The notes under the pieces: model-generated
What the model saw: the letters and a program-made list of their open reading frames with translations, nothing else
Databases searched by the model: none
Told to the model about the DNA's origin: nothing
Made by a program: the position numbers and the translations under genes
Assembly (NCBI GenBank): GCA_029961685.1
Contig: JARWKL010000003.1
Coordinates: 14,589,731-14,653,730 of the forward strand
Direction: 5' to 3'
Source of the DNA: Aristolochia californica
Taxonomy: Eukaryota; Streptophyta; Magnoliopsida; Piperales; Aristolochiaceae
Length of the DNA stretch: 64,000 nt
Part shown: positions 11,932-24,260 of the stretch, piece after piece
Position numbering within the stretch: position 1 is the first letter of the stretch
Layout: every line of letters starts with the position of its first letter

Positions 11932-12688
11932 TGGCTCTGGCTCTGGCTCACTCGCCTGCTTTTCTCATTCAAAGGCAGCTATGGAGGGAGGGACCACTCC
12001 TCCCAAGCAAAATCAGAAGGACCAAATCACCCCTGAAATTTTTATATCCTTTAGGCGTCTTTCTATGATTTAAAAGGGGTCTGCCCTTTCCGAACGAAAA
12101 AGCCACATGAAAAAAAGCCATGCAAAACTTTGAGCCACTGGGAAAGAGGATTTTAGTAATTTTAATTAGTTAATAAAAAAGGGAAGAGAAGGGGAGAAGG
12201 GGGGTGAAAATTAGTAGGTCGCCCTTCCTCGCAGCCGCGCTCACGTGCCCCTCAGGTGGGCCCATGGGAGAGGCCACCCGTGCGCCATGTCGTGCACGCC
12301 TCAGACAATAAAACTAATAAGCTAAGGACGGACGTCAACAGGCAAAGAGGACGCCTCAGACAATTAAATTAATAAGCTAAAGAACGTCAACCGCTAACGA
12401 GGATCCTTTCCTAATCCTAATCTAAATCACTCTCATACACTGTTATGATTACTATAAACGTGGCCATCTTTGCTCTGGCTTAGTGATAATGGTGATAATA
12501 ATAATAATAATAATAATATCAAATATCGATGAGAGGAGGAGTGAGAGAGAGACCGAGGATGACGAGACGATCAGAATGTGGGAATTGAAAAATAATATCG
12601 ATCACTCAGAAACGGAAAGAAGCTAAAAAAGGAGAGCGCACTCGGTGGGTTGAGGACTTGAGGGCTTTAGTAGTTGCTGATGATCGAG

Positions 12689-12692
<4 letters not shown>
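11932..12692. other. Spacer with (AAT)n microsatellite
   Basis: Includes a short CTGGCT triplication near 11933-11948, a GC-rich patch at 12215-12300 and an (AAT)n run at about 12494-12518. No gene recognised. Confidence 0.6.

Positions 12693-12742
<50 letters not shown>
12693..12742. repeat. (AG)25 microsatellite
   Basis: An uninterrupted AG dinucleotide run of about 50 bp. Open frames reading Ser-Leu repeats through it are artefacts of the repeat. Confidence 0.97.
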
Positions 12743-12745
<3 letters not shown>

Positions 12746-15700
12746 GAAAGGAGTGGGTTGGGATTGGCGTTTGGTTGTTGTCGGTGTTTGTGAGCATAGA
12801 AAGGCGAGACGAGTGTGTGGGCGATGTCTGCCACTAACGAGTGTTGGGTCGGCCAAAGCCTCGACAGGCCTTTGTGGGTCTGTCTCGTCGGCATTAGGCG
12901 CTCTTCTCATTCTCGACTGTCCTCCGACGGACTATCTTTCCCTTTGTTCCATTCTCCGTCTTCTTCCTTCCTCTGCACTTTTTTTTTTTTTTTTTCTGGG
13001 CAAACGGAGTCCCATTCACATCACCCCTTTCCCCTTTATTACTTTCTTCCCACCTTTCTTTTTCTTTTTTTATTACGAACTTTCTTCCCACCTATCAAAA
13101 CTTGCTTTTTTACTCTCCACACGTTTTATTTCTCAGACACAATTTTACTTTCCACCCCTTGATTGCGCTTCAAGAAACAGTAATGTTCTTTCTTTCTGGA
13201 AAGATATTCAGAAATTATTCAAAACCCCACCTATGACATGATCATCAACTTCTCTGAGGTGAAATGAAAAACAACGTCGTCCCTGACCATTTTAACTAAA
13301 AGGTAAGTGATTCTGAGTTTTCTGTTGAACACAACTTTCTGAAAAAGGTGGATAGCATGCAAGAGACTAGTGGAGATGGGCTCATCCCATCTCTCAATGT
13401 GCAACCCTGTTTCATAACAGTTGTACCTGTTGTATGATGAACTGGCAAGAGTAGAAAGTAAACACAAAAGAACTCTCCCTTCCATGGAGACGCGCATCAT
13501 GTATTCTACAAAATGCTTGAAAGGAACTTACTGATTGAGAATGTCGTTTAACCTATAATCAAGTCTCTCATCGTAACGTGATAGAGGGTAGAGTTATTCA
13601 ACAAAAAGACAAGCAATCATGTCATCGATGACCATTCAATGTCGTGCAGAGCGGACTGTCAAGGGATGACCCACCTGGTTAATGACGAAGTGTCGTATGC
13701 CCATGGACCGGAGACAGTGAAACTGATAGGCCTGGTGGAAGCTTCCCTTCCACAGTTAGAAATTTTGTTTGGTTACTATTGTTAGCGCCACTGTGTAGGT
13801 TTTCTCTTTTGCAGATTCGCTTGTCTGTCTCAGATTGTCTTCTTCAATCACTGTGAAGTAGTGAACCCCTCGGGGCCTGCCTTGCTTATTCTCTGTCACC
13901 CAGAAGCTTTGCCCAGATAAAGGAAAGGCTCTCTCTCTCTCTCTCCATCGACGATCAAATCCTCCAAAATAAAAAACACAACGAATAGAGGTTGGATAAC
14001 TTCTGGCAGTACACGAGTACGCATGGGTGGAGCAGGCGGAGACTTCTATAGCGCGCATGTTTGTCAGAATGTCCTTGTTGTAATCCTCACAATAGAAGAA
14101 GAAGGAGACGGAGGAGATTCGATGATTAGTGGGGCGAGCACACAGAGAGTACTGAGATTATATTGGGTATAATTTGACCGTTTTTCCCTCTACTCTTTAA
14201 TGGATCCCACGACCATTTTTATCAAATCAAATCCAATTGCCTGAGATATATACTTTTGACGTGTTTCAACCGTCGAAGATCGAAAGCTGGATCGTCTGCT
14301 GGATGAGGATCATGTGAGAAGATATTAAGAAACAGCCCATGAGAGGAATCACGTGGAGATGAATAGCTAGACTTTGCAATCCATTATCCGAAGTCCAAAC
14401 AGTGATTTCCATGTCTCCAGCCTTGAAGCCAACGAGGAGAAGCCAGAAAAACAAATAAACAAAAATAAAATAAATTATCTTTCTTGGAGGAGCACGTTGT
14501 GTACATTAAACTGTACTAAACACGCCTCCTTGTGCATTGAACTGTTCATGCAATCAAGGGTTAACTTTACAGTTAACAAGTGCTTAATTAAGAAATAATT
14601 AAACGGTCCTTAATGTTCCCAGAGAAGGCTTTGTCTTCTTGTGAGAATGTGTAATCCCGTGTCAACTATTAGTGAGATTTTAAATTAGTAGCAATTAACC
14701 AATCAGGCGAGGCCATTCGGTTAATTTTTAGTATGCTCCAAGTTTAGAATAGGTTGATGTTTGTAGGATTCGAGGGCTCGGACCCAGCCTAGAAGGGATT
14801 TTTTAGCAAATTGGTGCAACTTTTGAAGGAATTTCAAATAAGATTTCGTGTTTGTTAGGCAAGATTTAACTTTTCCTAATCTCAAGGTGGAAATCATAAA
14901 TCCATACAAAAATGGTTAATTATACTAACTTCTTCATAAAATCGAAATATAACAATTACCATTTCAGATGTATATTTGTTAAATTTCTTTTCTATATTAA
15001 ATAAAAAATAAAAATACCCTTCTCTTTATTAATTTTTAAGAGTAATGGGATCGGCAAGGTATCCTTTTCCCTATTTGGAGGATTGTACCTTGCTCTCCCC
15101 TCTTTGAAAGAATAGTAGGGGGCTCCCTCCCTTCTCTCCTAATATAAGAAGAGAAGGGAGAAAACGAAGATAGTGCCCTTCCCATCTTTCTTTTATAGAA
15201 ATAAAAACCTAAGGTATCTTTGCCTTCTCCCTTGAGTTAGCATTTTTTCTATACTCGCGGTATTGAATGCAATTATTAAACTTCTTTTTAAGTGTTTTTT
15301 AAAAAATATGTTTTCAATTATGGCCTTCTTAGATATCGTAATTCTAAATACAATCATCTAAATGTCATATTTTTAATATGGTCAAATATCAAATATAATG
15401 AATTTTATTTTTTAAGTATGGGATAGTATCATAATAGAGTCCTTAATATTTTTTAACAAACACATAGGCACCATTTCATGGACTATGAGGAAAAGTGGGA
15501 GGGTTACTCTGGGTCATTTGCCTCTCTCCAATGATAAATTCGAATAGAAAAGAGAGGTCGGTCCTCTTATACTATTATTCTTATGCAATTAAAATAGGGC
15601 ATAGAATAAAATTATTAACCTGTTTAGGTATATACGTAAAAAAAAATTAATGTGATTTTTTAGTTTTTAATACAATTATCTAGATGTCATATTTTTCAAT

Positions 15701-15994
15701 ATCGTCAAATTCCAAATACAATTAACTTTATCCTCTAAATTGGGGATAAATTAATCATTAGAAAATTTTAACAAACAAATAGGTAACATAGGTAGGCAGC
15801 ATTTTCTAAACTAAAAGGAAAAGGGAAAGGTGCATGCCATTATCCCTCTCGCTCAAATGATTTGATCAATCAAAAATGAGGAGAAGGGATGCATACTTCC
15901 CCATTCTCTTTCAGCTCTAAGAAGGTGAGGGGACAACCTTCCTCATCCATATTTAAACACCAACAGGGATGCCACCATCCTTCCATAGTCCTGC
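12743..15994. other. Spacer; no gene that can be supported
   Basis: The longest open frame (12753-13241, 162 codons) is low complexity, with a poly-Phe run from the T tract at 12980, and matches nothing recognised. Frames on the minus strand at 13231-13500 and 13756-14058 are also unrecognised. From 14600 the DNA becomes very AT-rich. Two purine/pyrimidine-rich imperfect repeats with the wording 'tccccattctcttt' type occur near 15050-15160 and 15500-15960. A degraded gene cannot be excluded but nothing argues for one. Confidence 0.4.
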
Positions 15995-16127
15995 TAGGGA
16001 TGGGTCAGGTTGGAGTTGGATTTTCAAAAACCTGAACCAAATCCGACCTAATTTTCGTCCCCACAATCCTAACCTTAACCCATCCTAATTCTTGTCCTAA
16101 TCCTGTCCCACCCTGTCCACATATCCT
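15995..16127. mobile_element. Possible hAT-type terminus
   Basis: TAGGGATGGGTCAGG at 15995 resembles the terminal sequence of non-autonomous plant hAT elements and is followed by their usual run of AACC/GGTT-rich DNA. It is interrupted at 16128 by an LTR element. No opposite terminus was found, so this is tentative. Confidence 0.3.
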
Positions 16128-16409
16128 TGAAGAAAATGATGGTTTTAATCAAATTAAGGTGAGTATAATGAAATTAATCGTAAGAACAGTGTAAGAAAGA
16201 AGGAACTAAAACGAGAAAGAAGAGAATAAAGGACAAGCAATGGTTTGCTCTTAGGTTATGGGCTCACCTAAATCCTTTTCATTAGTAAGTTGTAGGTGGT
16301 AAGCTCATATAATTATAAAATTACCCTTGAGATCATACTAACTCAATGTTACGTAAATAAGAAGATCTACATCAAATACCCCTATAACTTATTTTCTAAC
16401 TCTTTAATA
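16128..16409 (-). repeat. 3' LTR of the 16128-23419 element
   Basis: 282 bp. It aligns with 23117-23419, including the block GGTTTGCTCT and the end ACCCCTATA..CTCTTTAATA. Several percent divergence plus indels suggest age. Confidence 0.8.
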
Positions 16410-16983
16410 CTCCCCCTCAAGTTGGGGAAGCATGCATCAAACAACCCCAGCTTGGAACATAACTAAGAATACATCACTCATAAAGCTTTTAGAAACAAGT
16501 TTTCCAACTTGTCTTTTGTTCGAACATGGAGAGTAACAATATTTTTCATTTAAAACTAGATCACGAATAAAGTGGTCGTCTACCTCAACTTGTTTATTCC
16601 TCTCAAGTAAAACCGGGTTACTAAAAAGTGAAGAAAGTTACTTGGTTATCACACTTCATAGTCATCAACAAAGACACTTCAATACCAATTTTCATGGCAA
16701 GAGAGAATGCACCAAAAAAAATTCACAAGAAGTATGAATGGTAGCTCTATACTCAGCTTCCACACTAGATGTGACCACCATATTTTGTTTTATACTCCTC
16801 TAAGTCACTAAACTTCCTCTAATGAAAGTACTGTACCACTTCTTGATCACCTAATTATTTTTTATGCAACAAAGTCCACATCAAAATATCTTGCACTTCT
16901 CTATGACAATTACACCGATAGAACAACCCTTTTCCTGGTCCTTTTAGATATTAAAACATCCATTGCACTACATCCATGTGTAT
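16410..16983 (-). pseudogene. copia RNase H C-terminal fragment
   Basis: On the minus strand, reading toward the 3' LTR, the translation gives the end of a copia RNase H: QVEVDDHFIRDLV followed by KLVSKSFMSDVFLVMF and a C-terminal GVV close to the polypurine tract. Stops interrupt the upstream part. The catalytic core is mostly lost and the fragment ends where the Sirevirus-like LTR piece begins. Confidence 0.6.
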
Positions 16984-17010
16984 CTTTATAGGAGTTTCCA
17001 TAAATCTACT

Positions 17011-17452
17011 TGTTGATCGTAGGTTGACTCCCATATTTCTTTTGATGATAACAAAACTTAATTAATCTTTTTAACTTGAAAATCTAAGTATTTAAGATAC
17101 TTCACATAAGAGTTAATGCATATCAAGGTCTACAACTTCAAAACAATCAAGCCTAACTCAAGACCTCAAGCACCATTGAAGGATATCTCTTGAAGAAACA
17201 TCCACATGGAAAAAGATAACGCAAAGACTAGAGTTCAAGTGTAATAGTCAAAAAGTCCAAACTTACTCACTCATGTAAGAGAGTATTCTAAACTCCATTC
17301 GTTAAGTACAAATACAAAATCGGAGATTTAGGTCATAATTTGAACTTAGGCATGTTTAGGAACATCATAAACATCATTTAGAACATGCTAGAGCACTTAA
17401 ATAAAAATATTTTCATGCTTTAAAAGTCTATTTTGTTGAACTAGCATTTGAA
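17011..17452 (+). repeat. Sirevirus-like LTR, 5' part only
   Basis: Starts TGTTGATCGTAGGTTGAC and is collinear with the LTR beginning at 43515: the same order of blocks is found at 43515-43714, 47140-47303 and 49315-49390. It stops abruptly at about 17452, where copia RT sequence starts, so the rest of this LTR was lost. Confidence 0.75.
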
Positions 17453-20400
17453 TCCATGGGGGTATCTTCTAGTCCACACCCCATCATTCTTGTCTCCTTC
17501 AGTAGATCAATGACATATTTTTTTTGAGATAGTATAATCCAATGTTTGGACTATTACACCTCAATATCTAGAAAGTATTTAAGTAGACCAAGATCTGTTG
17601 ATTTTTCAGGACTCCGAGGATTTAGCTCATGGAGAAAAAGAGAGGGACATGTGTCCTAACCCTCCCCCTGAACCTCAATTTATAGATTGATAAAGCTACA
17701 ATATTACAATTATGCCCTTGGAACTTAATCTAATTACATCAATGCCATCTCTAAAAGATGACTCTTTATTTATCATCTTGCCATCACAATGTGGGCCTAT
17801 GGGCCTTCTCCATGATCCATGCATCTTCCACATCTCTTGGATGTGTGGGCCTTCCTTGGTCGGGTGGACTTGGGCCCATCTTCCAACAAGATCTTTTGTC
17901 TTGAACTCTTCACATATCTTCCTTTGGGGTTTCTGAATGTCATCAAATCACCAGTGGTTAAGACAATATCATCAACATAGACTGCCAGAAGTACTTTCCC
18001 TTTGAGAGTGTTTTTAATAAACACGAAATGATCTATTGAACATTGGTGGAATCCAGCCCGTATCAATGTTTGGCTAAAATTTTCAAACCATGCACGAGGA
18101 GACTGTTTTAGACCATATAGAGAATTTCTTAATCGACATACCAACTCCCCCTCAGCCACAAATCTAAGTTGTTGTTGCATATAAATTTCTTCTTTATCCC
18201 CATTTAGGAAAGCATTTTTCATATCAAATTGATAGATCAGCCAGGAGGAATTAGCAGCAAGGCATAACAATATATGTACCGAGTGCAATTTTACCACCAG
18301 AGAGAATGTTTCTTCATAATCGATTCAATAGCACTGAGTATAGCCTTTGGAAACAAGGCATGCCTTTAGGCAAGCAACTAACCCATTCAGATTAGATTTA
18401 ACCTTATACACCCACTTACAGCCAACAGGTTTCTTTCCTGAAGGAAGAGGAACTAGAGCCCATGTCTGATTCTCATATAGTGCCTGCATTTCTTCTTCCA
18501 TTGTCGCCTTCCATCCTGGATGCCTCAAAGCCTCCTAATAAGATTGTGGTATAGAGATGGAGGAGATAGATGTAAGAAATTGACAACATGAATAAGTCAA
18601 ATGATGGTGAGACATAAAATTGGATATGGGGTGAGAAGTAGAGAGCCTAGTGCAAGTTCTGGGTTCTTTCCTTAAGGCGATAAGCCAAGTATCATATTTT
18701 GGTCCAAATATAACAGGAGAAGATGGACTTACCTCAATATGATTAGTAAACTCCACATGTGTGGGATCGGCCAATACATCAGGGGGTTGAAGAGTTTCCG
18801 CAACACGAGGTACAACCAGTCGAGGAGAGGTATGCACAGATAAGAGACCCAAAGGAGCATTTTTGAAGTAGTATGAAGTGTCTTAAAAAAAGGTCACATC
18901 TCTAGACACAATTAACCTTTGGAGAGTAAGATTATAACAAACATAACTCTTCTGTGTGAGAGAGTATCCTAAGAAGATACACTTGATGGATTTTGGATCA
19001 AGTTTACTTCGTTGAGGTGATGTAACATGAACAAAACATGTACACCTGAAGACTCTCAAAGGAAGCAAAAATGGTTCATCATTTATAAATAATAATAAGT
19101 ATGGGGATATATGACTGAGAATGGATGAGGGTAGCCTATTAAAGAGAAAAAAAAGCATGTGGCATGTGGACAGTAGAAGTATGGTACTTTCATGGAATAT
19201 AATAAGTCGCAGGCTACCTCTTGGAGATGACAATTCTTCTGTTCTACTACACCATTTGTTGAGGGGTGTAGATACAATGCGTCTAATGGGTAATGCTATT
19301 GTCTTGACAAAAGGAGTCAAAGTCACTAGAGAGATATTCTTTAGTACTATCAGAGCAAAGTACTTATATTTTTTTACCAAATTGAGAGACCACCATAGCA
19401 TGAAAGGACTTAAAGATGGATAGAATTTCATCTCTCTTTAAATAGGAATATCCATGTGACACGAGTAAAATCATCAATAAAGGTAATAAAGTACTTAAAT
19501 CTAGAAATGTTTGAAACGCACAAGGGTCCCCATACATCTATGTGAATAAAAAAAAAGCAAGCAACACCTTTAAGTTCAATCAGAGGATAATATGTGGTCC
19601 TCGGTGTTTTCTCTCAATTGACACACTTCACAGTTTAAATTTGACAAATTTTTGAATGTAGGAAAGAGAAGGTGAAGAGATGGTGTTGAGGGATGTCTCA
19701 ACCGATTGTGTTATAGTCTTGCCTCGGTGTACTTGGTTGAGATTGCATTTTTTTAGGCACGTCCAGGGAGTAGAGCCCTCCTTGTTCACAACCTCCATCA
19801 ATTACCTGCTTCATTGTAAGATCCTGAAACACACAAGAAGTGGTGAGAAGGTGATGGAGCAATTAAAATGTTTAGTAAGCCGACTGACAGACAAGATGTT
19901 CAAGGGAAAGTTAAGAATATCTATAAGCAGAAGTAATGGCGTAACAGAGGTGGATCCATCAGGTATGGTAACAAATTTATCGAAAAGACAAGGAGAGACA
20001 GAGTGTAGTATACCTTTGTTACCTATGAGATGGTCGGAGGCCCCTAAGTCAATAATTTAGGATGAAGAGGAGGTAGTGGTAGAGAGCATACCTGATGTAG
20101 TCATGACAACAACAAAAGTGCGGGAGCTGTGAAGAGAGACCATTAGTGTTTTCATCCTCTAGAATAGGTCATACTCATCATCAGTGAGGGTCTTTTTGTT
20201 GGACGGTGGTGCAGACTTGTCCTCCTTTGTGCCAATGGTTGAGGTTTGATTAGTCGTGGCTCATTCTGGCTTTCCGTAGAGTTTCCATAAATGTTCGATG
20301 GTGTGTCCAAATCTCCCATAGTGAGTGCATTCCTTACTGTCTGTTTTGGAGGGACCAGTCCTTCCTCCTCTTCCTTGGCCTCCTCTATAACCTCTACCAC

Positions 20401-20942
20401 GATCTTTGTTGGTAGAGGATGTGCCTCTATTACAGGAGTAGATGGTTGATGATCTTCAGTAGGAGAAGGGGAAGAAGAATCTGGAATGCGAGTAAGGTGA
20501 CACATACATCATCAAAAGTGGGAATAGAGGAGGAAATAAGGAGTTGAGTTTTAGAAACCTCAAGATAAGGCTTAATATTCACTAAAAAAATAGCGGTTGC
20601 TAAGGCTTCCTTCTGCTTGTCTTGAACAGAGACATCGGTAGTGTTAGATTGAGCTTGCTTCCATTATTGAATAAGGCCTTTGAATCTTCCCAAGTACTCA
20701 TGTAAGTTGTTTCCTTGTTTAGCATTAAACATACCTTAGAAGACATCATACAATTTTTGTAAATTGTTTGTGCTAGAGTATAGTTTGACACATGTGTCCC
20801 AAACCTGTTTGGTTGTATCCAAGTTGACTATATTGTTAGCTACTTGCTCTTCCATGTTGTTGATGAGCCAACTAACCATCAAGGTGTCATGTTTCAACCA
20901 CCAAGGTAGCCCGAGTTTGAGTATATTTTTCGAAGTAAACAA
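17453..20942 (-). pseudogene. copia gag-pol pseudogene
   Basis: Gag (20942-20600) shows SWLINNMEEQVANNIV and KLYSSTNNLQKLYDVF; its N-terminus is missing. The zinc-knuckle region (about 20505-20152) is degenerate. The integrase region (19431-18883) keeps NGVVEQKNCHLQEVA in one frame and the C-terminal FLGYSLTQKSYVCYN in another. The linker (18852-18535) and RT N-terminus (18528-18325) follow. The RT core (18297-17894) has FDMKNAFLNGD, LYGLKQSPRAWFE and an intact YVDD. RT is then split by the solo LTR and resumes at 17590-17453. Multiple frameshifts and stops. Confidence 0.85.
17596..17888 (-). repeat. Solo LTR with perfect AGATC target duplication
   Basis: The 293-bp LTR reads TGTTGATTTTTCAGG to CATCTTCCAACA on the plus strand. 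It is flanked by AGATC at 17591-17595 and 17889-17893. It interrupts RT just downstream of the YVDD region. Its element-sense start TGTTGGAAGATGGGC is shared with LTRs ending at 22444, 46883 and 51890. Confidence 0.92.
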
Positions 20943-22018
20943 CCACTAATCAAAGACACATGTTGTCTTAAAAACAATGGAATCAATCTTCTTATCTTCC
21001 CTTTTTGATTGAGAAGAAATAGGCAATCAAGCACCAAATTATGTAAGAATCAGCCACTTTAATTTTCTTTGCCAAGATCATCCGAGATCTTTCCAAAAAC
21101 AATTGTGTATGCCAACTAACAGATCTAAATCTGGATTATGTCCTTAATATTTGAGGAAAGATGAGATGTTAAAAATGCCTCAATCAGACCTCTTATCTTC
21201 CTTTTAGAGTAAGAGATAAAACAGCAATCAAGAACATCAAGGGGGCAATTTCTTTTTTCTTGCCAAGAGACTAAGACTTCCAAATCTTTCCACAAATAAT
21301 GTTGACACCAACCAATCTAGATTCAGCCCTTTTTTTATTTAGGCAAGATATGATTGATAAATAATCAACAAATCAAGCCGAATCAAGGAGATCTTGAGGT
21401 GGTTGAGATCTAAAAAAAAAAAAGAAGAAATCTTTCTCAAATACATTGGCGCCACCTTGGTCTTTGCAAGAAAATAACTTGAACTCCTATGCAAGGAGAA
21501 GAAAATTTTGTGGCTTTACCAATGGATTTGAATAAAAAAACTGAATAATCTTGGTTCTTCAAAACACAACTCTTCAAAAGAGCATCGAGGGAGGAAGAAG
21601 TGTCTTACTTTCCCTCATAACTTCTTAAAACCAAAAAATATCAAAATTGGATCAATAGAGACAAATCTTGCATGCATGAATAGTAGCTTCCCATGAAAAA
21701 AAAAATCTCAACATAACCGATTTCAGCCAAAAATTTGCATATTGACGAAAAAAATCCTACCTTTACAAGCTTCTTCCAAACTTAGAGATGTAAATCTCAA
21801 TATTCTCAGAGTATGAAGAGGATAAATTCTAAATCATTTTTTAGAAATAAAAAACTAATAAAAAGAAGTTGTCAATAGATAATAATGACGAGAACAAGAA
21901 ATTTATCTCAACTAGCTTCAATTTTGCTTCACATGGAACCTTGCATGAGTAGCTTTGATAATAGAAATTTTAGAGCATCATCTTAACATGGAGTCCTAAA
22001 TTCAATATTCTGATACCA
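20943..22018 (-). other. Untranslated leader of the 17453-22444 element
   Basis: About 1.07 kb between gag and the 5' LTR without open frames. It is AT-rich, with repeated words such as GATCTTTCC/AAATCTTTCC and ATCAAG near 21070-21300 that suggest internal partial duplications. Confidence 0.6.
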
Positions 22019-22444
22019 TGTTGAATTTAAGACCCCTTGATTGGAACCTCAAGCAAAGTAAGTGAGGGAGAGAAGAAGAGAAGAAGAGAGGGAGAGAAGA
22101 AGAGAAGAGAAGGAACTCGTGTAAAGAAGAGAGAAAGAGAGAAAAGGGAGAGAGTCTTTAGTCTAAGAGAGCTTGGACAAATTAAGAGAAGTGGAGAGAG
22201 ACTTGATGCTCTACCCCAAGTCAAAGGCCTCTATTTATAGTTTTTGAGAGGATGTTACAATATCTATAATGCCCTTAGGGCTACAAGCTTTACATGAGAA
22301 AAGACATAAGTAGATATATTCTCATTGACTAATTACACCCTTATGCCATCTTTATGAGATGACACATTATTTACAATCATACCACCCCTCTTGGACGTGT
22401 GGGCCTTCTCCATACTCATGTGGGTTGGAGCCCATCTTCCAACA
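22019..22444 (-). repeat. 5' LTR of the 17453-22444 element
   Basis: 426 bp, from TGTTGAATTTAAGACC to CCATCTTCCAACA. It includes a long purine-rich (GAGAAGA) stretch at 22068-22160 and a TATA-like TTTATAG at 22235. An (AT)n run follows immediately at 22445-22464. Confidence 0.85.
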
Positions 22445-22464
22445 ATATATATATATATATATAT

Positions 22465-23116
22465 AAGCATGAACTTTCTCAAGAAAGACAAATAAACACC
22501 AGTCAATGCAATTCTATATACAAACCTAGTCTAATACAATTTTGACATACATTAGTTTCAATAGTATATGACTTCCTCTTATACCTTAGAAATCTAGATA
22601 TCTCAAAATTGGACCAGAAAGCTTCTACAAATCATATCTATACCTAACATACAATAAATAATATGCAATGAATGAACAAATACAAAAAATAGCAGTTTTT
22701 AACTTTTCTACACTAGAGGTAGCATTATTCAAAACTCTAAGACAAAAACTTCTCTTTTGGAATTTCCATCATTGGGCCATGAGAAAAAAAACTAGTCTTT
22801 AACATAACTACACTATGTACAAAAAAAAAAAAAAACACAACGCAACACTCGACTGTAAAATAATAACTAGAATACTTGATACGAACTCCACGTTTGTTCA
22901 CTGAGTTACATGATTAAGTTGTTACCCTTAAGTCATACGACCTACCATTAGTGTTAGCTGTGAAGCAAAACTAATTTCAAGCATGAATTAGACACTACTC
23001 TTACCAGATGCATCCAACTTGAAAAGTATTGCACGGTTTGGTTAGACAACCATAGTTGCTACCATGAAGCGATGGTGGTTGTAATTACCAGACCAATCAC
23101 ACTTGTTCTGGTACCA
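22465..23116 (-). other. Leader of the outer 16128-23419 element
   Basis: AT-rich and without coding signal. It ends at the primer-binding-site complement 23107-23116. It includes two similar segments ending in ACCATGAAG(C/T)GATG near 23060 and 23110, a partial tandem duplication at the LTR junction. Confidence 0.5.
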
Positions 23117-23419
23117 TGAAGTGATGATTATTATAATTGAATTAAGGTGTGTTTTATGAAATTAATAGTAAGGAGAATGTAAGAAAGAAGAAAATAAAAT
23201 GAGAAATAAGAGAAGAAAATATAGAGAAGAAAAGAGAGTTTTTGAGCATTGGTTTGCTCTAAAGTTAACTGCTCACTTCAATGCTTCTCATTATTAAGTT
23301 TATAGGTGGTAAGCCTACATAATTATAAAAATATCCTTGCAATCATACTAACTCAGTGACAATTAAATAAGAAGAATTATATCAAATACCCCTATACCTT
23401 ATTCTCTTACTCTTTAACA
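23117..23419 (-). repeat. 5' LTR of the 16128-23419 element
   Basis: 303 bp from TGAAGTGATG to CTCTTTAACA. The usual final CA is retained here and mutated in the partner at 16409. Confidence 0.8.
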
Positions 23420-23636
23420 TCCCCAATCTATCCCTACTTCGGTTCATGTCCTAATCTGCCATTCATTAATACTTTTAAATTTTTAAAATTAATTTATATA
23501 TAAAGTATTATATTCTATAAATAAAAAATAATAAAACCTTCAAAAACTAAAAACTTCACTTTAAAAATATATATATATATATATATATATATGGATTAAC
23601 TATGTTGAGTTAGGGTTGGGATTATGTTGGATTTGG
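23420..23636. other. AT-rich spacer with (AT)n microsatellite
   Basis: A short (AT)n run lies at about 23567-23592. No gene. Confidence 0.6.
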
Positions 23637-24260
23637 TGAAGCATGATCGATCATCCCACTTGGACTGATCGATCAATATTGTCCAGGCAAGTGAATTTTA
23701 TATTGATTGATCGATCAACCTACATGACTGGTCAATTATACAGAATTTTTCCAGTCAAGGACATAAAGCATGATTGATCATAGAAAGTTTGTTGATCAAT
23801 CAAACTTGCAATACACTGCGAGAGTGAATTCTAATTGATCGTGGTATTGATCAATCAACTTAAAATATTATACCCAACGGGAAGATATTGATCGATTATA
23901 CCATCGATCAATAAGACGCATTCTGACAGAAAAATATCTGTTACATTCGATTGATTGATCAGTCACTTTTTACGGTGATCGATATTGACTTTTGCACATG
24001 GGAAAAAATAGAGTGACTCTATCTTACTAAAGAGAGGAAGCCTCTCCCTACATCTTTCTGCATCAATGCAGTGGCTCCACCTTCTTTGATGACACAAAAG
24101 GGAGGGGAAGGGTCACCTTCTATCCTACTCTTCTTTGTCAAAGTGGGGATTGCAAACTGAGGGTCATCCTCCCTCTCCCCTGTAATTATATAACCATATT
24201 CTAAATTGATACATGATACAAGAGTATCAATGAAATATTATACTTGAACTCTTAGGAATC
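23637..24260 (+). repeat. Sirevirus-like LTR fragment rich in GATC palindromes
   Basis: Aligns with the 49500-49580 part of the 43515 LTR (shared CATCCCACTTGGA and TGATCGATCA). About ten partial or full GATCGATC/GATCAATC words occur between 23645 and 23990. The 3' half resembles an R/U5 region (ACAAGAGTATCAATGAAAT) but no primer-binding site was recognised. Confidence 0.55.

Larger units (their letters stand above)
17453..22444 (-). mobile_element. Ty1/copia element, minus strand, 3' end truncated
   Basis: 5' LTR 22019-22444, with the primer-binding-site complement (TTCTGATACCA region) ending at 22018. Gag, integrase and RT fragments run down to 17453, where the element is truncated inside RT. 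It is related to the 1-4548 and 43848-46883 elements by gag sequence (WLINNMEEQVANN). It carries the solo LTR 17596-17888. Confidence 0.85.
16128..23419 (-). mobile_element. Ty1/copia element, minus strand, interior largely replaced by nested insertions
   Basis: The 3' LTR (16128-16409) and 5' LTR (23117-23419) share start (TGAAG), middle and end (CTCTTTAAYA). TCTGGTACCA at 23107-23116 is the primer-binding-site complement and CTCCCCCTCAAG after 16409 is the polypurine-tract complement. Only the RNase H C-terminus (to about 16983) and the leader (22465-23116) of this element survive. The middle is a Sirevirus-like LTR fragment and a second copia element. Flanks ATCCT/TCCCC are not a convincing target duplication. 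Confidence 0.75.

Noticed and set aside
12606..12910. Ser-Leu repeat frames
   Set aside because: Translation of the (AG)n microsatellite.
12753..13241. 162-codon open frame after the (AG)n run
   Set aside because: Low complexity with a poly-Phe run from a T tract; no similarity to known proteins and no supporting gene structure.
13231..14058. Minus-strand frames of 89 and 100 codons
   Set aside because: No recognised family, no consistent exon structure; left as unannotated spacer.
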